Origin: DASUPK01 sp963763955
Lineage (GTDB): Bacteria; Actinomycetota; Thermoleophilia; Solirubrobacterales; 70-9
Length of the DNA: 64,000 nucleotides
NCBI GenBank assembly: GCA_963763955.1
Contig: CAVXQP010000028.1
Span: 1 to 64,000 of the forward strand
Direction of reading: 5' to 3'
A model generated the notes under the pieces. It searched no databases. It saw nothing but the letters and a program-made list of their open reading frames with translations, and had not been told where the DNA came from. The translations under genes were made by a program, and so were the position numbers. Each line of letters starts with the position of its first letter. The stretch's first letter is position 1. Positions 24,775-33,366 of the stretch are shown in pieces.

Positions 24775-25101
24775 GTGGTCGGAGCACTACTCTTCGGATT
24801 GGTCGCCGGGTTCATTGGCCGGGCGCTCGTCCCGAACGACGTATTCGCGGGCATGAGAGGGCCGAAGTCCTGGCTCGTGTCGATAGTGCTGGGCCTGGTC
24901 GGCGCTGCCCTGGGTTGGCTGATCTTCACGGCCGGACTGGGGATCGGCGACGAAGACGTGTTCGACTGGGGCGGCATCCTGAGCGCGTTGATCGGCGTGG
25001 TCATCGTTCTCCTCGTTGCGGGCTGGGTGATGCGGCGCCGCGTCTCCAGCAGCGAGCGCCGTCAGGTGCCCGACACTCCGGGCGGGCCGCCCTCGACCTG
25101 A
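24775..25101 (+). CDS. GlsB/YeaQ/YmgE-like stress-response membrane protein
   Basis: A 108-residue protein with three hydrophobic segments and the glycine-rich start LLFGLVAGFIGRALVPND and the segment WLVSIVLGLVGAALGWLIF typical of this transglycosylase-associated family. GTG 24775 is preceded by a perfect AGGAGG at 24763-24768, which decides the start. The C-terminus is longer than usual and Ser/Arg/Pro-rich. Inner-membrane stress protein; exact role in Actinobacteria is not known. Confidence 0.85.
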   Translation: MVGALLFGLVAGFIGRALVPNDVFAGMRGPKSWLVSIVLGLVGAALGWLIFTAGLGIGDEDVFDWGGILSALIGVVIVLLVAGWVMRRRVSSSERRQVPDTPGGPPST

Positions 25102-25253
25102 GGGACGTAGCTGCCGGAGCCGTCGTCGCCTCCGCGAGATAGGGCTGTCGCAGTAGCTGCGGCCAGCGACGCCATCGCGCTGCGGACCAAGCTGTTGTAG
25201 AACAGCCCAATTCCTGTCGCCTGCGTCCGGCGCCCCCGCCGTGAACAGCAGCA

Positions 25254-26358
25254 ATGAGCGGCGCCGCTGTCTCTCCCTCTCGGGATGATCTGGGCCGGCG
25301 CGAGCTGGCGGTCTTCATCTCCATCCGGACGATCCTGCTCGTCGTCGTCGTGGTAGCCCTGGCTTGGGCGTTGGCCTGGATCGGCCATGTGCTGCTGATA
25401 ATCCTCGCCGCCCGTGTTCACCACCGCCGTTCTCTCGCCGGTGGTGGACGCGATGAGCCGGCGCCTGCCATGGAGCCGCCGGCTCTGTTGCACGGTGCTG
25501 GTCCTGGGAATCGTCGTCATCACCGGCGTCGCCCTGGCGATTCTGCTTCAGCCCATCGTGGATGCCGTGCGCAACTTCAACGACAGCCTGCCGCGGCTCG
25601 AGGACGAGGCCCGTCACAGCGACCTCGGCGGATTCATCAACGGCGGCAGCAACAGTCTCGACACGCTGAAGAGCCACGCCAACGACATCGCCGGCGGAGT
25701 GGGCAAGGTCTCGGGGGGATTCGCACACGTCGGGGTCTCCGCTTTCGGCCTGGTCACGCTGGTGGTCTCGGTGACGTTCCTGACGCTGTTCGGGCTGATC
25801 GATCTTCCCCGCGTCCGATCCTCGATCGGCGGTCTGCTCTACCACGAGAAGCGGAAGCGCTACGAGCGGGTCACCGACCGGATCATCCTCACCACCTCGC
25901 GCTACATGCTGGGCAACCTGGCCATCTCCGTGATCTGCGCCGTTGTCTACGGGGTCACGGCGGTGATCCTGGGCCTGCCCTACGCGCTCGCACTCGCTCT
26001 GATCGCAGGGATCCTCGACGTCATCCCGAACATCGGCTCGCTGATCGCGGGCATCATCATCGGGATCGTGGCGCTCTCAGTGAGCCTGGGAGCCCTGATC
26101 GCCTTCGTGATCGTGATTCTCGTCTACCAGCAGGTCAGGAACTACATCCTGCAGCCGACGATCATCGGCAAGGCGACCGACGTCTCAGGCTTCACCGTGA
26201 TCGTCAGCGTCCTTGTGTTCGGCTCGCTCTTCGGGATCATCGGCGCCATCATCGGCGTACCGATCGCGGCCGCGACCGAGATCGTCCTGGACCAGGCGAC
26301 GGCGAGGAGGCGAGCGCGAATCGCCGCGGATGACGCCGCCTCACAGCAGCCAGCCTGA
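25254..26358 (+). CDS. AI-2E family transporter, frameshifted near the N-terminus
   Basis: A polytopic membrane protein of the AI-2E/PerM family. The first segment (RELAVFISIRTILLVVVVV) is in one frame and the rest (VFTTAVLSPVVDAMSRR onward) in another; deleting one C from CCC at 25411-25413 restores LAAVFTTAVLSPV. Corrected length about 367 residues, normal. Conserved C-terminal parts are PYALALALIAGILDVIPNIGS, split here, and the repeated IGIVAL helices. Despite the name, most members export other substrates or help sodium-proton exchange. 152 bases with no recognisable gene precede it. Confidence 0.85.
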
Positions 26359-26444
26359 GCGTCAAGCGGCTGTGCCGGCGCGCGATTGCCCCGGAGGTCC
26401 GGCAAGGCCGCTTAGGCTCTGAGCCCCACCCGGAAGGAGTCCCG

Positions 26445-26975
26445 ATGCCCACCGATCATCCATCACACGCCGTGGCCGACCCGACTCACAACGGCCATAA
26501 GACGCTCGGCAGCCGGCTACACCGCTTCCTCTTGCCGGTCCCCAAGCTGGAGCCCCCGATCAATCCTGCTCTGCTGAAGCGCGAGCAGGCGCGCGCCGAG
26601 GTGGCCCAGAACCGGATTGCCGACAAGATCACCGCCTTCTCGGGCTCGATGCTGTTCGTCTACATCCACATCATCTGGTTCGGCTGCTGGATCGGCTTCG
26701 GGGTCGAGAAGTACCCGTTCGGCCTGCTGACGATGATCGTCTCCCTGGAGGCGATCTTCCTCTCGACCTTCGTGATGATCAGCCAGAACCGCGCGGACGC
26801 CAGACGGCAGGTGATCGCCGATCAGCAGTGGAAGACGGTTCAGGAGGAGGACAAGCAGAACGACGAGCTGCTCGACCTCTCGAAGCAGATCCTGGCGCTG
26901 ACGAAGGAGGTCCGCGCTCTTGCCGGCCCCGGCGACGGGGCCGGCCGCTCGCCGGTCTCGAACGACCCCCGCTGA
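26445..26975 (+). CDS. DUF1003 membrane protein
   Basis: The 176-residue protein matches DUF1003: a polar N-terminus, then ADKITAFSGSMLFVYIHI and FGLLTMIVSLEAIFLSTFVMI, two membrane helices separated by a short loop, then SQNRADARRQVIADQ, the signature region of the family. A helical C-terminal segment follows. ATG 26445 has GGAAGGAG upstream. Function is unknown; some relatives are implicated in magnesium or stress responses. Confidence 0.85.
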   Translation: MPTDHPSHAVADPTHNGHKTLGSRLHRFLLPVPKLEPPINPALLKREQARAEVAQNRIADKITAFSGSMLFVYIHIIWFGCWIGFGVEKYPFGLLTMIVSLEAIFLSTFVMISQNRADARRQVIADQQWKTVQEEDKQNDELLDLSKQILALTKEVRALAGPGDGAGRSPVSNDPR

Positions 26976-27018
26976 AGAGTATGGTCCGAGCACGGGTAGG
27001 AGAAATGGAGCGGATGAA

Positions 27019-27447
27019 ATGGCCGTATCAGACCAATTGAGCAAGTTGGCAGCTCGGGCCAAGGAAGCAGAAGACCGGGCGACAGCCGCACAGGCCAAGG
27101 CCACGGACGACCTGCAGCAGGACGTGGAGAACGCGAGAGCAACAGCTCAGGCCCAGGCTGACAGCCTGCAAGAGTCAGCCGACGCGGGCAAGGGCAGGAT
27201 CTCCGCCTGGTGGCACGAGGTGCAGCGGTCGTGGAACGAACACCTCGCCGCAATTCGTGAGGACTTCGATCGCAGGAGGGCAGAGCACGACACCGAGCGG
27301 GCTCAGGAGTACGCCGATCAGGCCGAAGCTGACGCGTCGTTCGCGGTTGACTATGCGTCTGCCGCGATCGACGAAGCCGAGTACGCGGTGCTCGACGCCG
27401 CCCTTGCGAGGAAAGAGGCTGACGAAATGGCGGCGGCACCCGGCTAG
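27019..27447 (+). CDS. alanine-rich coiled-coil protein
   Basis: A 142-residue, almost wholly helical protein: repeated ARAKEAEDRATAAQAKA and EQYADQAEADASFAVDYA-like heptads. No signal peptide, membrane helix or cysteine. ATG 27019 is preceded by GGAGCGG. The central ISAWWHEVQRSWNEHLAAIR, rich in Trp, interrupts the coiled coil. Its makeup resembles late-embryogenesis-like or desiccation-protective proteins, but I cannot assign a function. Confidence 0.7.
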   Translation: MAVSDQLSKLAARAKEAEDRATAAQAKATDDLQQDVENARATAQAQADSLQESADAGKGRISAWWHEVQRSWNEHLAAIREDFDRRRAEHDTERAQEYADQAEADASFAVDYASAAIDEAEYAVLDAALARKEADEMAAAPG

Positions 27448-27481
27448 GTCGCGCCTGATCCGGGCGCTAGAGTCGGGGTCG

Positions 27482-28132
27482 GTGTTTCCGCGTCTGTCTC
27501 GTCCGCTCCTCACCTTCGCCCTCGCCCTCGCCCTCGCCCTCGCGAGCCTGGCGGTGGCACCGGGGGTCGTCGTGGCAAAGCCTTTCCCTCCGCCCACCTT
27601 CCTCGACACTGCGACGGCGACCGGCGACAACTTGGTCCTCGACGATTTCAGCGTCGTCGATATCCACGTCGACGCGTCCAGTGGCCCCTCGGGCGAAGAC
27701 CCCGGCGGGCATGTGAGCTTCGGCTTCAACCCGATCTTCGGCGTCGGGCCGGTCACAGGTCCGGTGACATGCCTCGAGGTCAGCGGGAACACGGCGGTGA
27801 TGACCGTCGCCGGCCCGTTCGCGTCCTTCCCGAACTTCCCCGCATTCACGGTCAAGGTGGTCGACAACGGCGGCTCCGGGCTGGATCGCTTTCAGTACTT
27901 CCCCATCCCCTCCGAGAACTCCCAGTACCTCGACTGTCGAGCCAACCCCATTCCGACGGACTTCGGCGGGCCGCTGATCGGCCGGGCCGAGGTCTTCGAC
28001 TCTCCGCCTCCGCCGGCCGCCAAGAGCGACTGCCGGCACGGCGGCTGGGCCCAGTTCGGATTCCGGAATCGCCGGCAGTGCATCCGCTACGTCAAGAGGT
28101 CGCAAGCTCCCGCCAGACGGGACGGGATCTAA
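27482..28132 (+). CDS. secreted beta-rich protein with C-terminal Cys motif
   Basis: The 216-residue product has a signal peptide with a run of LA repeats encoded by four tandem CTCGCC hexamers (27521-27544), then KPFPPPTFLDTATATGDN. The C-terminus KSDCRHGGWAQFGFRNRRQC is a two-cysteine motif common at the end of secreted actinobacterial proteins. The body is probably beta-sandwich. GTG 27482 is chosen since it gives a short positively charged signal start; the frame is open further upstream but overlaps the previous gene. Confidence 0.65.
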   Translation: MFPRLSRPLLTFALALALALASLAVAPGVVVAKPFPPPTFLDTATATGDNLVLDDFSVVDIHVDASSGPSGEDPGGHVSFGFNPIFGVGPVTGPVTCLEVSGNTAVMTVAGPFASFPNFPAFTVKVVDNGGSGLDRFQYFPIPSENSQYLDCRANPIPTDFGGPLIGRAEVFDSPPPPAAKSDCRHGGWAQFGFRNRRQCIRYVKRSQAPARRDGI

Positions 28133-28137
28133 GCGAT

Positions 28138-28163
28138 CCCGGACAGAGTCGAATCCTGTCGGG
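28138..28163 (+). terminator. possible bidirectional hairpin between convergent genes
   Basis: CCCGGACAG pairs with CTGTCGGG across a nine-base loop (AGTCGAATC), with one bulged G, in the 41-base gap between two genes that meet tail to tail. It has no clear T run, so the terminator role is tentative. The loop recalls a tRNA T-arm but nothing else of a tRNA is present. Confidence 0.35.
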
Positions 28164-28173
28164 TTCGCTGGCC

Positions 28174-28842
28174 CTAGGGAGCCAGGATCGTGCCGTCCAC
28201 TGCGCAGGTCCCGGCGGCGCCGTCGATGAACTCGGTGATGGTGATGGTCATCGCGCGGCCCTGGGTGCTGATGATCGCGACGGCGATCACGCGGGCGTAG
28301 TCGGGGGCCGTGGCGCCGGGACCACCGAGGGGAGTGTCGACGCCGGCGGGCAGGTCGAGCTCGATGTTGCCCGAGGTGGGAACGCCGGGGGTGTGGGGAT
28401 CGGTCCCGTTATCGACGTTGAAGTTGTCCTGGAGCGTCGCCTCGGCCGTGGAGAGCGCCGACAGGTTCACGTTGGTCGTGCCGCCGCTGGCGGTGCAGGA
28501 CGCAGTGAAGCGCAGGCCCCCGAAGTCGAGGATGGTCGCGGGAGTCGGGCTGGCGTCGGCCTTGGCGAAGAAGTGGATGGACTTCGCATCGGGGCTGGCG
28601 ACGGCGGGCTGACTCCGGGCCAGGTCCAGCTGGCGACGCACCTTCTTGGAAAGGGCGCGGCGGTGAACGCTGCGATCGGCGAGCTTCTTGGCGGTCACCG
28701 AACGACCCTGGAGCTGGGGAGTCCCAACGCTGCCCGGAGCCAGGGTGGACGCGGCGTAGGAGACGCCGCCTGTGGCGAGCAACAGAGCCGCCACCGCGAC
28801 CACATTCGAGAAGCTCAGGCGCGAGCGAATCGAGGCGAACAT
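28174..28842 (-). CDS. secreted or surface protein of a Thermoleophilia-type family
   Basis: The 222-residue protein begins MFASIRSRLSFSNVVAVAALLLATGGVSYAAS, split here as an N-terminal anchor followed by APGSVGTPQLQGRSVTAKKL, a plan repeated in many proteins of this class: signal helix, then a GSVGTPQLK-type linker. The rest is beta-rich with two cysteines. Function unknown. ATG 28842 is preferred over upstream ATGs because AAAGGA lies nine bases before it. Confidence 0.65.
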   Translation of the reverse strand: MFASIRSRLSFSNVVAVAALLLATGGVSYAASTLAPGSVGTPQLQGRSVTAKKLADRSVHRRALSKKVRRQLDLARSQPAVASPDAKSIHFFAKADASPTPATILDFGGLRFTASCTASGGTTNVNLSALSTAEATLQDNFNVDNGTDPHTPGVPTSGNIELDLPAGVDTPLGGPGATAPDYARVIAVAIISTQGRAMTITITEFIDGAAGTCAVDGTILAP

Positions 28843-28955
28843 CGGAGCCATTCCTTTCCGCTGTGGTGACGCTGCGTGACGCTCCCCCTGCAAGCCACCG
28901 TAGAGAGGGTCCCGGACCTATTGACCGAGATCGCGATCGGGGCAGCGAATCGGGC

Positions 28956-29345
28956 ATGCTGTCTCTAGTGGATGCCGAGACGGTCCAGGCGATGCTCCAG
29001 CAGCACTTCGACAACGCGCGCAGCGACCCCGAGAAGGCACACGCGATGTACAGCGACGACGCCGTGCTCGAGTTTCCTCAGTCCGGGGAGCGCTTCGAGG
29101 GGGTCGATAACTTCCGCGAGTGGAGGAGCAACTACCCGGCGAACACTGACTTCACCTTCCGAGAAGTTCGCGGCGCGGGGGACGTTTGGGTCGCGGAGCT
29201 GACCGTCACCTACGACAAGGGCCCGGAGAACCATGGGGTCAGTGTCATCGAGCTTCACGAGGGCAAGATCGCGCGCGAGTCGATCTATGTGACCGAGGGC
29301 TTCGAGGCACCTGAGTGGCGGGCTCAGTGGAGGGCGGCGCCCTAG
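28956..29345 (+). CDS. SnoaL-like (NTF2 fold) protein
   Basis: A 129-residue single-domain protein of the SnoaL-like/NTF2 superfamily: an N-terminal helix (AMLQQHFDNARSDPEKAHAM), YSDDAVLEFPQSGERFEGV and the closing EGKIARESIYVTEGFEAPEW, typical of nuclear-transport-factor-2-like cone folds. Such proteins act as isomerases, cyclases or scaffolds; substrate unknown. ATG 28956 or GTG 28968 may be the start. Confidence 0.8.
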   Translation: MLSLVDAETVQAMLQQHFDNARSDPEKAHAMYSDDAVLEFPQSGERFEGVDNFREWRSNYPANTDFTFREVRGAGDVWVAELTVTYDKGPENHGVSVIELHEGKIARESIYVTEGFEAPEWRAQWRAAP

Positions 29346-29405
29346 CTCGGTCCCCGGCGCCCGGCGGCCGCGGTCAGCCGTCGCCTCGGGATGCGGTGAC
29401 CAGGT

Positions 29406-30026
29406 CTAGGATCCGTCGGTCTGCTCGCGCTGCACGCCGAGAGCCCGTCGCATCGAGCGACGCGCCCGGTCGAACACCTTGCGGTCGCGCGACAGCTGAA
29501 AGCCGTAGCTCGCCGCCGCGGCCAGCGCGTTGAGCTGGAACGCGAGGTCGCCGGGCTCCGTGTCTGCCGGGAGCTCGCCGGCCTCGATCGCCGTGTCAAC
29601 CTCGCGCCCGAGGAGATCCAGCCAGCTGCCGATCGTCCGGGCGACCGCGTCGCGGAGCGGGCCGGGCCTGGCGTCGAACTCCACCGTTGCCGTCGTGAGG
29701 AAACATCCGCCCGGCATGACCTCGCGCTCGTGGTAGCCGAGCCAGCTGTCGCAGAGAGCGAGCAACCGGGCAAGCCCCCGTCGCTCATTCGCGACCGGTC
29801 CCCAGACCTCGTACTTGAACTGCTCGATCGCTGACTCCAAGGTCGCGAGCTGCAGGTCTTCCTTGCTGCCGAACAGGCTGAAGACGCTGCTCTTCCGCAT
29901 CTCCACCTCCCCTGCGAGGCCACCGATGGTGAGGCCCTCGAGCCCGTCGACCGAGGCGCGATCGACCGCGGCCTGGGTCACCGTGGCGCGGGTCTCGGCG
30001 ACTGCGGCCTGCGAACGGCGGGGCAT
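29406..30026 (-). CDS. TetR-family transcriptional regulator
   Basis: The 206-residue protein has an N-terminal HTH (VDGLEGLTIGGLAGEVEMRKSS then VFSLFGSKEDLQ) and a helical ligand domain with a CFLTTATVEFDARPG motif as in the TetR_C_16-type group of regulators. It diverges from the metallo-beta-lactamase gene at 30086, with a candidate dyad operator between, so it probably represses both itself and that gene. Confidence 0.9.
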   Translation of the reverse strand: MPRRSQAAVAETRATVTQAAVDRASVDGLEGLTIGGLAGEVEMRKSSVFSLFGSKEDLQLATLESAIEQFKYEVWGPVANERRGLARLLALCDSWLGYHEREVMPGGCFLTTATVEFDARPGPLRDAVARTIGSWLDLLGREVDTAIEAGELPADTEPGDLAFQLNALAAAASYGFQLSRDRKVFDRARRSMRRALGVQREQTDGS

Positions 30027-30039
30027 GTGTTGAATGATA

Positions 30040-30059
30040 TACCGTACGCTCGTCCGATA
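30040..30059. promoter_or_regulatory. candidate TetR operator in divergent promoter
   Basis: TACCGTACG at 30040-30048 and CGTCCGATA at 30051-30059 are inverted copies matching at seven of nine positions around a two-base centre. The site lies between the divergent TetR gene and metallo-hydrolase gene. Confidence 0.45.
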
Positions 30060-30085
30060 AACGAAAGACGAGAGAGGAGGACCAG

Positions 30086-30913
30086 ATGAGGATCAGGTGG
30101 CTCGGTTGGGCCGGGGTGGAGGTCCAGGCTGATGGGGCGGCGCTGGTGATCGACCCCCTCGCCGATCCCGGCGCCACCTTCGCCGCCCTCGGGGAGGACG
30201 TGCTCAGCAGAGTCGAGCTGCCCGCCGTCGTCGCGCCCGAGTCCTCGGGAACCGCCGTCGCCGGACTGGTCAGTCATCTGCATCGCGACCACACCGATGC
30301 CGGAGCGCTGGCCGAGGCCCTCGCACCCGACGCCGTTGTACACGAGCCGGTCTGGCCCGGTGGGGGCGACGCGGAGAACCTCGCCCTGGCACAGGCCAAC
30401 GCCGAGCTCGAGCGGATGGGCCTCGGGCGAACGGTGGCCGAGGTCTGGGAGCGGGCAGAGGTGGGGCCGTTCACGGTCACCGCGCTGCCGGCCGTGGACG
30501 GGCTCGGCGACCCCCAGGTGTCCTGGCTGGTCGAAGCCGACGGGCAGCGCATCCTCCATCTGGCGGACACGATCTTCCACGGCTATTGGTGGCGGATGGC
30601 TCGCCGCCACGGTCCCTTCGACATCCTCCTCGCGCCGATCAACGGAGCGGTGGTCGACTTCCCTCACCTGCAGCCGCCGAGCCCACTCGCCGCGGCGATG
30701 GAGCCCGAGCAGGCGACCCTCGCCGGCGAATTGCTCGGTGCCCGGACCCTGATCCCGATCCATTACGACGGCTTTGCGATCGATCCGTGGTATCGGCCGG
30801 TCGGCGGGTCGCTTTCCCGCTTCGAAGCGGCCGCGAGCGGGAGCTCCTGCGAGTTCCGTGTGCTCGAGCCGGGCGAGAGCATCGATCCGGCCGGTGTGGA
30901 GTCCGCCCGCTAG
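30086..30913 (+). CDS. metallo-beta-lactamase fold hydrolase
   Basis: The 275-residue product is of the UlaG/YycJ-like MBL group: MRIRWLGWAGVEV start, metal-binding SHLHRDHTD (HxHxDH) near residue 64, and later HLADTIFHG and IPIHYDGFAIDPWY. It would bind two metal ions and hydrolyse an unknown substrate. ATG 30086 has GAGAGGAGG upstream. It is followed after 31 bases by an OsmC-family gene, so a detoxification unit controlled by the divergent TetR is plausible. Confidence 0.85.
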   Translation: MRIRWLGWAGVEVQADGAALVIDPLADPGATFAALGEDVLSRVELPAVVAPESSGTAVAGLVSHLHRDHTDAGALAEALAPDAVVHEPVWPGGGDAENLALAQANAELERMGLGRTVAEVWERAEVGPFTVTALPAVDGLGDPQVSWLVEADGQRILHLADTIFHGYWWRMARRHGPFDILLAPINGAVVDFPHLQPPSPLAAAMEPEQATLAGELLGARTLIPIHYDGFAIDPWYRPVGGSLSRFEAAASGSSCEFRVLEPGESIDPAGVESAR

Positions 30914-30944
30914 GTTTGTCCGGCTTCCAACTCGAAGGAGCGAA

Positions 30945-31382
30945 ATGGCGAAAGCGATCTACACGGCCGAGGCGAGCGTCACCGGCGGCCGCCTGAAGGG
31001 TCACGGGAAGACGACGGACGGCGAGCTCGAGGTCGATCTGCGGATTCCCAAGGAGCTGGGAGGAGAGGGCGGTGGCACCAACCCCGAGGAGCTGTTCGCG
31101 GTCGGCTTCGCGGCTTGCTTCGAGGGCGCCCTGTCGACCGTCGCACGGCGGCAGAAGGTCGACGCGGACGACGCGGTGATCGATTCGAAGGTCAGCCTGG
31201 TCCCGAACCCGGAGACGAAGGGATTCGACATCGCCGTGGAGCTCGGCGTCAGCCTGCCGTCGATCGATGACGCGGAGGCCGCCGCGGAGGTCGTCAGGGC
31301 CGCCCACAAGGTCTGCCCGTACTCCAACGCGACGCGGGGCAACATCGAGATGGTCCTGACCGCCAACGGCCAGCCCGTCTAG
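30945..31382 (+). CDS. OsmC/Ohr family organic hydroperoxide reductase
   Basis: This 145-residue protein matches Ohr: IYTAEASVTGGRLKGHGKT, NPEELFAVGFAACFEGAL with the first catalytic cysteine (about residue 61), and HKVCPYSNATRGN with the second (about residue 126). It reduces organic peroxides with a thiol partner. ATG 30945 has AAGGAG nine bases upstream. The stop overlaps the end of the exonuclease gene on the other strand by four bases. Confidence 0.93.
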   Translation: MAKAIYTAEASVTGGRLKGHGKTTDGELEVDLRIPKELGGEGGGTNPEELFAVGFAACFEGALSTVARRQKVDADDAVIDSKVSLVPNPETKGFDIAVELGVSLPSIDDAEAAAEVVRAAHKVCPYSNATRGNIEMVLTANGQPV

Positions 31383-32245
31383 CTCCGCGCCGCTTCCTCG
31401 AGCCGCTCAGCCAGCCGGTTCATGCCGCGCTCCCGCGCCGCCCTGGCGGCTCCGCGGTAGTCGGTGCGCTTGTCCCGCGGGCGCCCGACCTTCTCGGTCC
31501 GCAGCGTCGCGATGTCCTTGAAGGCGACCAGCCGGTCACGGTCGCCGATCAGGGCGGTTCGCAGCGCCGGCCGCGGCTCCCGGATCGCCGCGCTGAGGAC
31601 CTTCTCCAGCGAGCCGTGCTTGCGGAGCAGCTCGACCGCGGTCTTCTCGCCGACCCCCTTGGCGCCCGGGATCCCGTCGGAGGGATCGCCGCGCAGCGCG
31701 ATCAGGTCCGGCACGAGCCTGGGTGCGATCCCGTAGCGCTCCTTGACCTCGGCCGGGCCCATCGGCTGTCCTCCCTGCTTCCCAGTGCTGACATAGAGCA
31801 CCTTGGTCGAGCCGCTGGCGCACTGGAACATGTCGCGGTCCCCGGTCATCAGCAGGGTCCGCCCGCCTGCCTTCCGCTCCTTCTCGGCGTAGCTGTGCAG
31901 GACGTCGTCGGCCTCGAGCGTCTTCGAGGCCGTCACTGTCCAGCCGAAGGCGCCGAAGAAGTCGGCGGAGTCCTCCCACTGCGGCCCGAGCTCCGGGGGG
32001 AAGGCCGCCTCGCGATCGGAGTGGTAATCCGGGAACAGCTCCACCCGGTACTCGGCTGCGTCCGGCCCGAAGCAGAGCACGACGGCCCGCGGCTCGTGCT
32101 TCTCCACCTCGCGCAGGATCAGGTTGGCGGTGCCGAGCAGCGCGTTCACCGGTTTGCCGTCCGGCCCCTTGATCGACTTCGGCAGGGCATAGAAGGCTCG
32201 GAAGAGCATTGAGGGGGCATCGACGGCGAGCAGCGGACGTGGCAC
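31379..32245 (-). CDS. 5'-3' exonuclease domain protein
   Basis: The 288-residue product corresponds to the N-terminal FEN-like 5'-3' exonuclease domain of DNA polymerase I as a separate gene: LLAVDAPSMLFRAFYALP, LEADDVLHSYAEKE, LLMTGDRDMFQCAS and the helix-hairpin-helix region LRGDPSDGIPGAKGVGEKTA, with the acidic metal ligands in place. It would remove flaps or RNA primers. Stand-alone versions are common in Actinobacteria. Confidence 0.93.
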   Translation of the reverse strand: MPRPLLAVDAPSMLFRAFYALPKSIKGPDGKPVNALLGTANLILREVEKHEPRAVVLCFGPDAAEYRVELFPDYHSDREAAFPPELGPQWEDSADFFGAFGWTVTASKTLEADDVLHSYAEKERKAGGRTLLMTGDRDMFQCASGSTKVLYVSTGKQGGQPMGPAEVKERYGIAPRLVPDLIALRGDPSDGIPGAKGVGEKTAVELLRKHGSLEKVLSAAIREPRPALRTALIGDRDRLVAFKDIATLRTEKVGRPRDKRTDYRGAARAARERGMNRLAERLEEAARS

Positions 32246-32278
32246 GGCCAGGACGCTAGCGAGGGTTGGCGCGTGGCT

Positions 32279-33310
32279 CTAGCTCAGCGGGGTGCGGCCC
32301 CGACCGTTGGCGCCGGCAGCGGCCGGCTGCGGGGTGCCCACGATTCGCTGCGTGCGGCGCTCCGCCCACCGCGCGGCGCCCCAGTTGACGATCAGGATCG
32401 TCGCGGCGGCGTAGGCCCAGCCGAGCAGGATGTCAATCAGGTAGTGCTCGCCCAGGTAGATCAGGGAGAGCGCCATCCCGATCGGATACGCGACCAGCAG
32501 CAACCGCCAGCGCCGGTCAAGCCGCGGCCAGAGGAAGAGGCAGACCAGCATGGTGTAGCCGGCGTGCAGCGACGGCACCGCCGCCACATCGTTGCCCCAG
32601 TCCGTTCCCTTCTGGAACATCGCCCCAGCCTTCGGCACCGGCAGGTTGTTCACCACGGCGTGGGTGATCCGATAGGTGTGGTCGATGTAACCGTGATCGC
32701 CGGCGAGCCAGGGCGGCGCGGCCGGGAAGATCACGTAGGTGACCAGACCCATCGCCGCCAGCACCACGATGCAGGCCGCGAAGCGGTGGAACCACTGATA
32801 CGCGTAGAGCCAGATCCCGACCGCCACCAGCAGGGTCGCGAAGAAGTGCGAGAACCAGAAGGAGAAGGCGGCGTAGTCCCAGAAATGCAGGTGGCCCGGG
32901 GTGTAGAGGGCGTCCTGGAGCCGGATCGTCGGAACCTGTCCGAGCCCGAGGACCTTGTCTGCATGGACGGGGGCACTCCAGTGGATCGCGACGAGGTTGC
33001 CGTCCGCCACTCCGCGCAGGAGGTCGTAGGCGAGCAGCGCGACGATGATCGGCAGCCAGTGCTTGACCAGGCGTCGGACGGTGTGCTGTCCGTCCGCGAT
33101 CGAGAAGACCAGCAGCAGCCCGACGATCCAGACGAAGATCCAGTCCTGGGAGTAGGGGAGGCCGATCCGGTCGATCGCGACCGCCGTCGCCAGCAGGTAG
33201 GCCGCGGGCAGGCCGATGCGGGCGGCCCAATGGGACCGCCATCTCCCCTCTTTCCGGTCTCCCTCGGCCGGCTGAGGTGCCCTGGCCTCGGCGACCGCCG
33301 TGTCGCTCAT
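32279..33310 (-). CDS. PAP2-family membrane phosphatase
   Basis: The 343-residue polytopic protein has the PAP2 phosphatase motifs PSLHAGYTML (near residue 245) and YLGEHYLIDILLGW (near 290). The layout, with six or more helices and the motif pair near the C-terminus, resembles inositol phosphorylceramide synthase-like members, so it may move a phosphorylated headgroup on lipids. Substrate unknown. It is the last gene of a leftward series with the TetR and P450 genes, though 56 bases separate it from TetR. Confidence 0.85.
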   Translation of the reverse strand: MSDTAVAEARAPQPAEGDRKEGRWRSHWAARIGLPAAYLLATAVAIDRIGLPYSQDWIFVWIVGLLLVFSIADGQHTVRRLVKHWLPIIVALLAYDLLRGVADGNLVAIHWSAPVHADKVLGLGQVPTIRLQDALYTPGHLHFWDYAAFSFWFSHFFATLLVAVGIWLYAYQWFHRFAACIVVLAAMGLVTYVIFPAAPPWLAGDHGYIDHTYRITHAVVNNLPVPKAGAMFQKGTDWGNDVAAVPSLHAGYTMLVCLFLWPRLDRRWRLLLVAYPIGMALSLIYLGEHYLIDILLGWAYAAATILIVNWGAARWAERRTQRIVGTPQPAAAGANGRGRTPLS

Positions 33311-33366
33311 GCCGAAACCCTAGGCGAAAACTTTCACCGGTTCTTCACATTTTTTTCAGATGAGGA

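Noticed and set aside
28138..28175. Possible tRNA 3' half, because of a GTCGAATC loop and GGGTTCGCT after it
   Set aside because: No acceptor 5' strand, D-arm or anticodon arm can be drawn upstream; that DNA codes the end of the secreted protein. It is better read as a hairpin between convergent genes.
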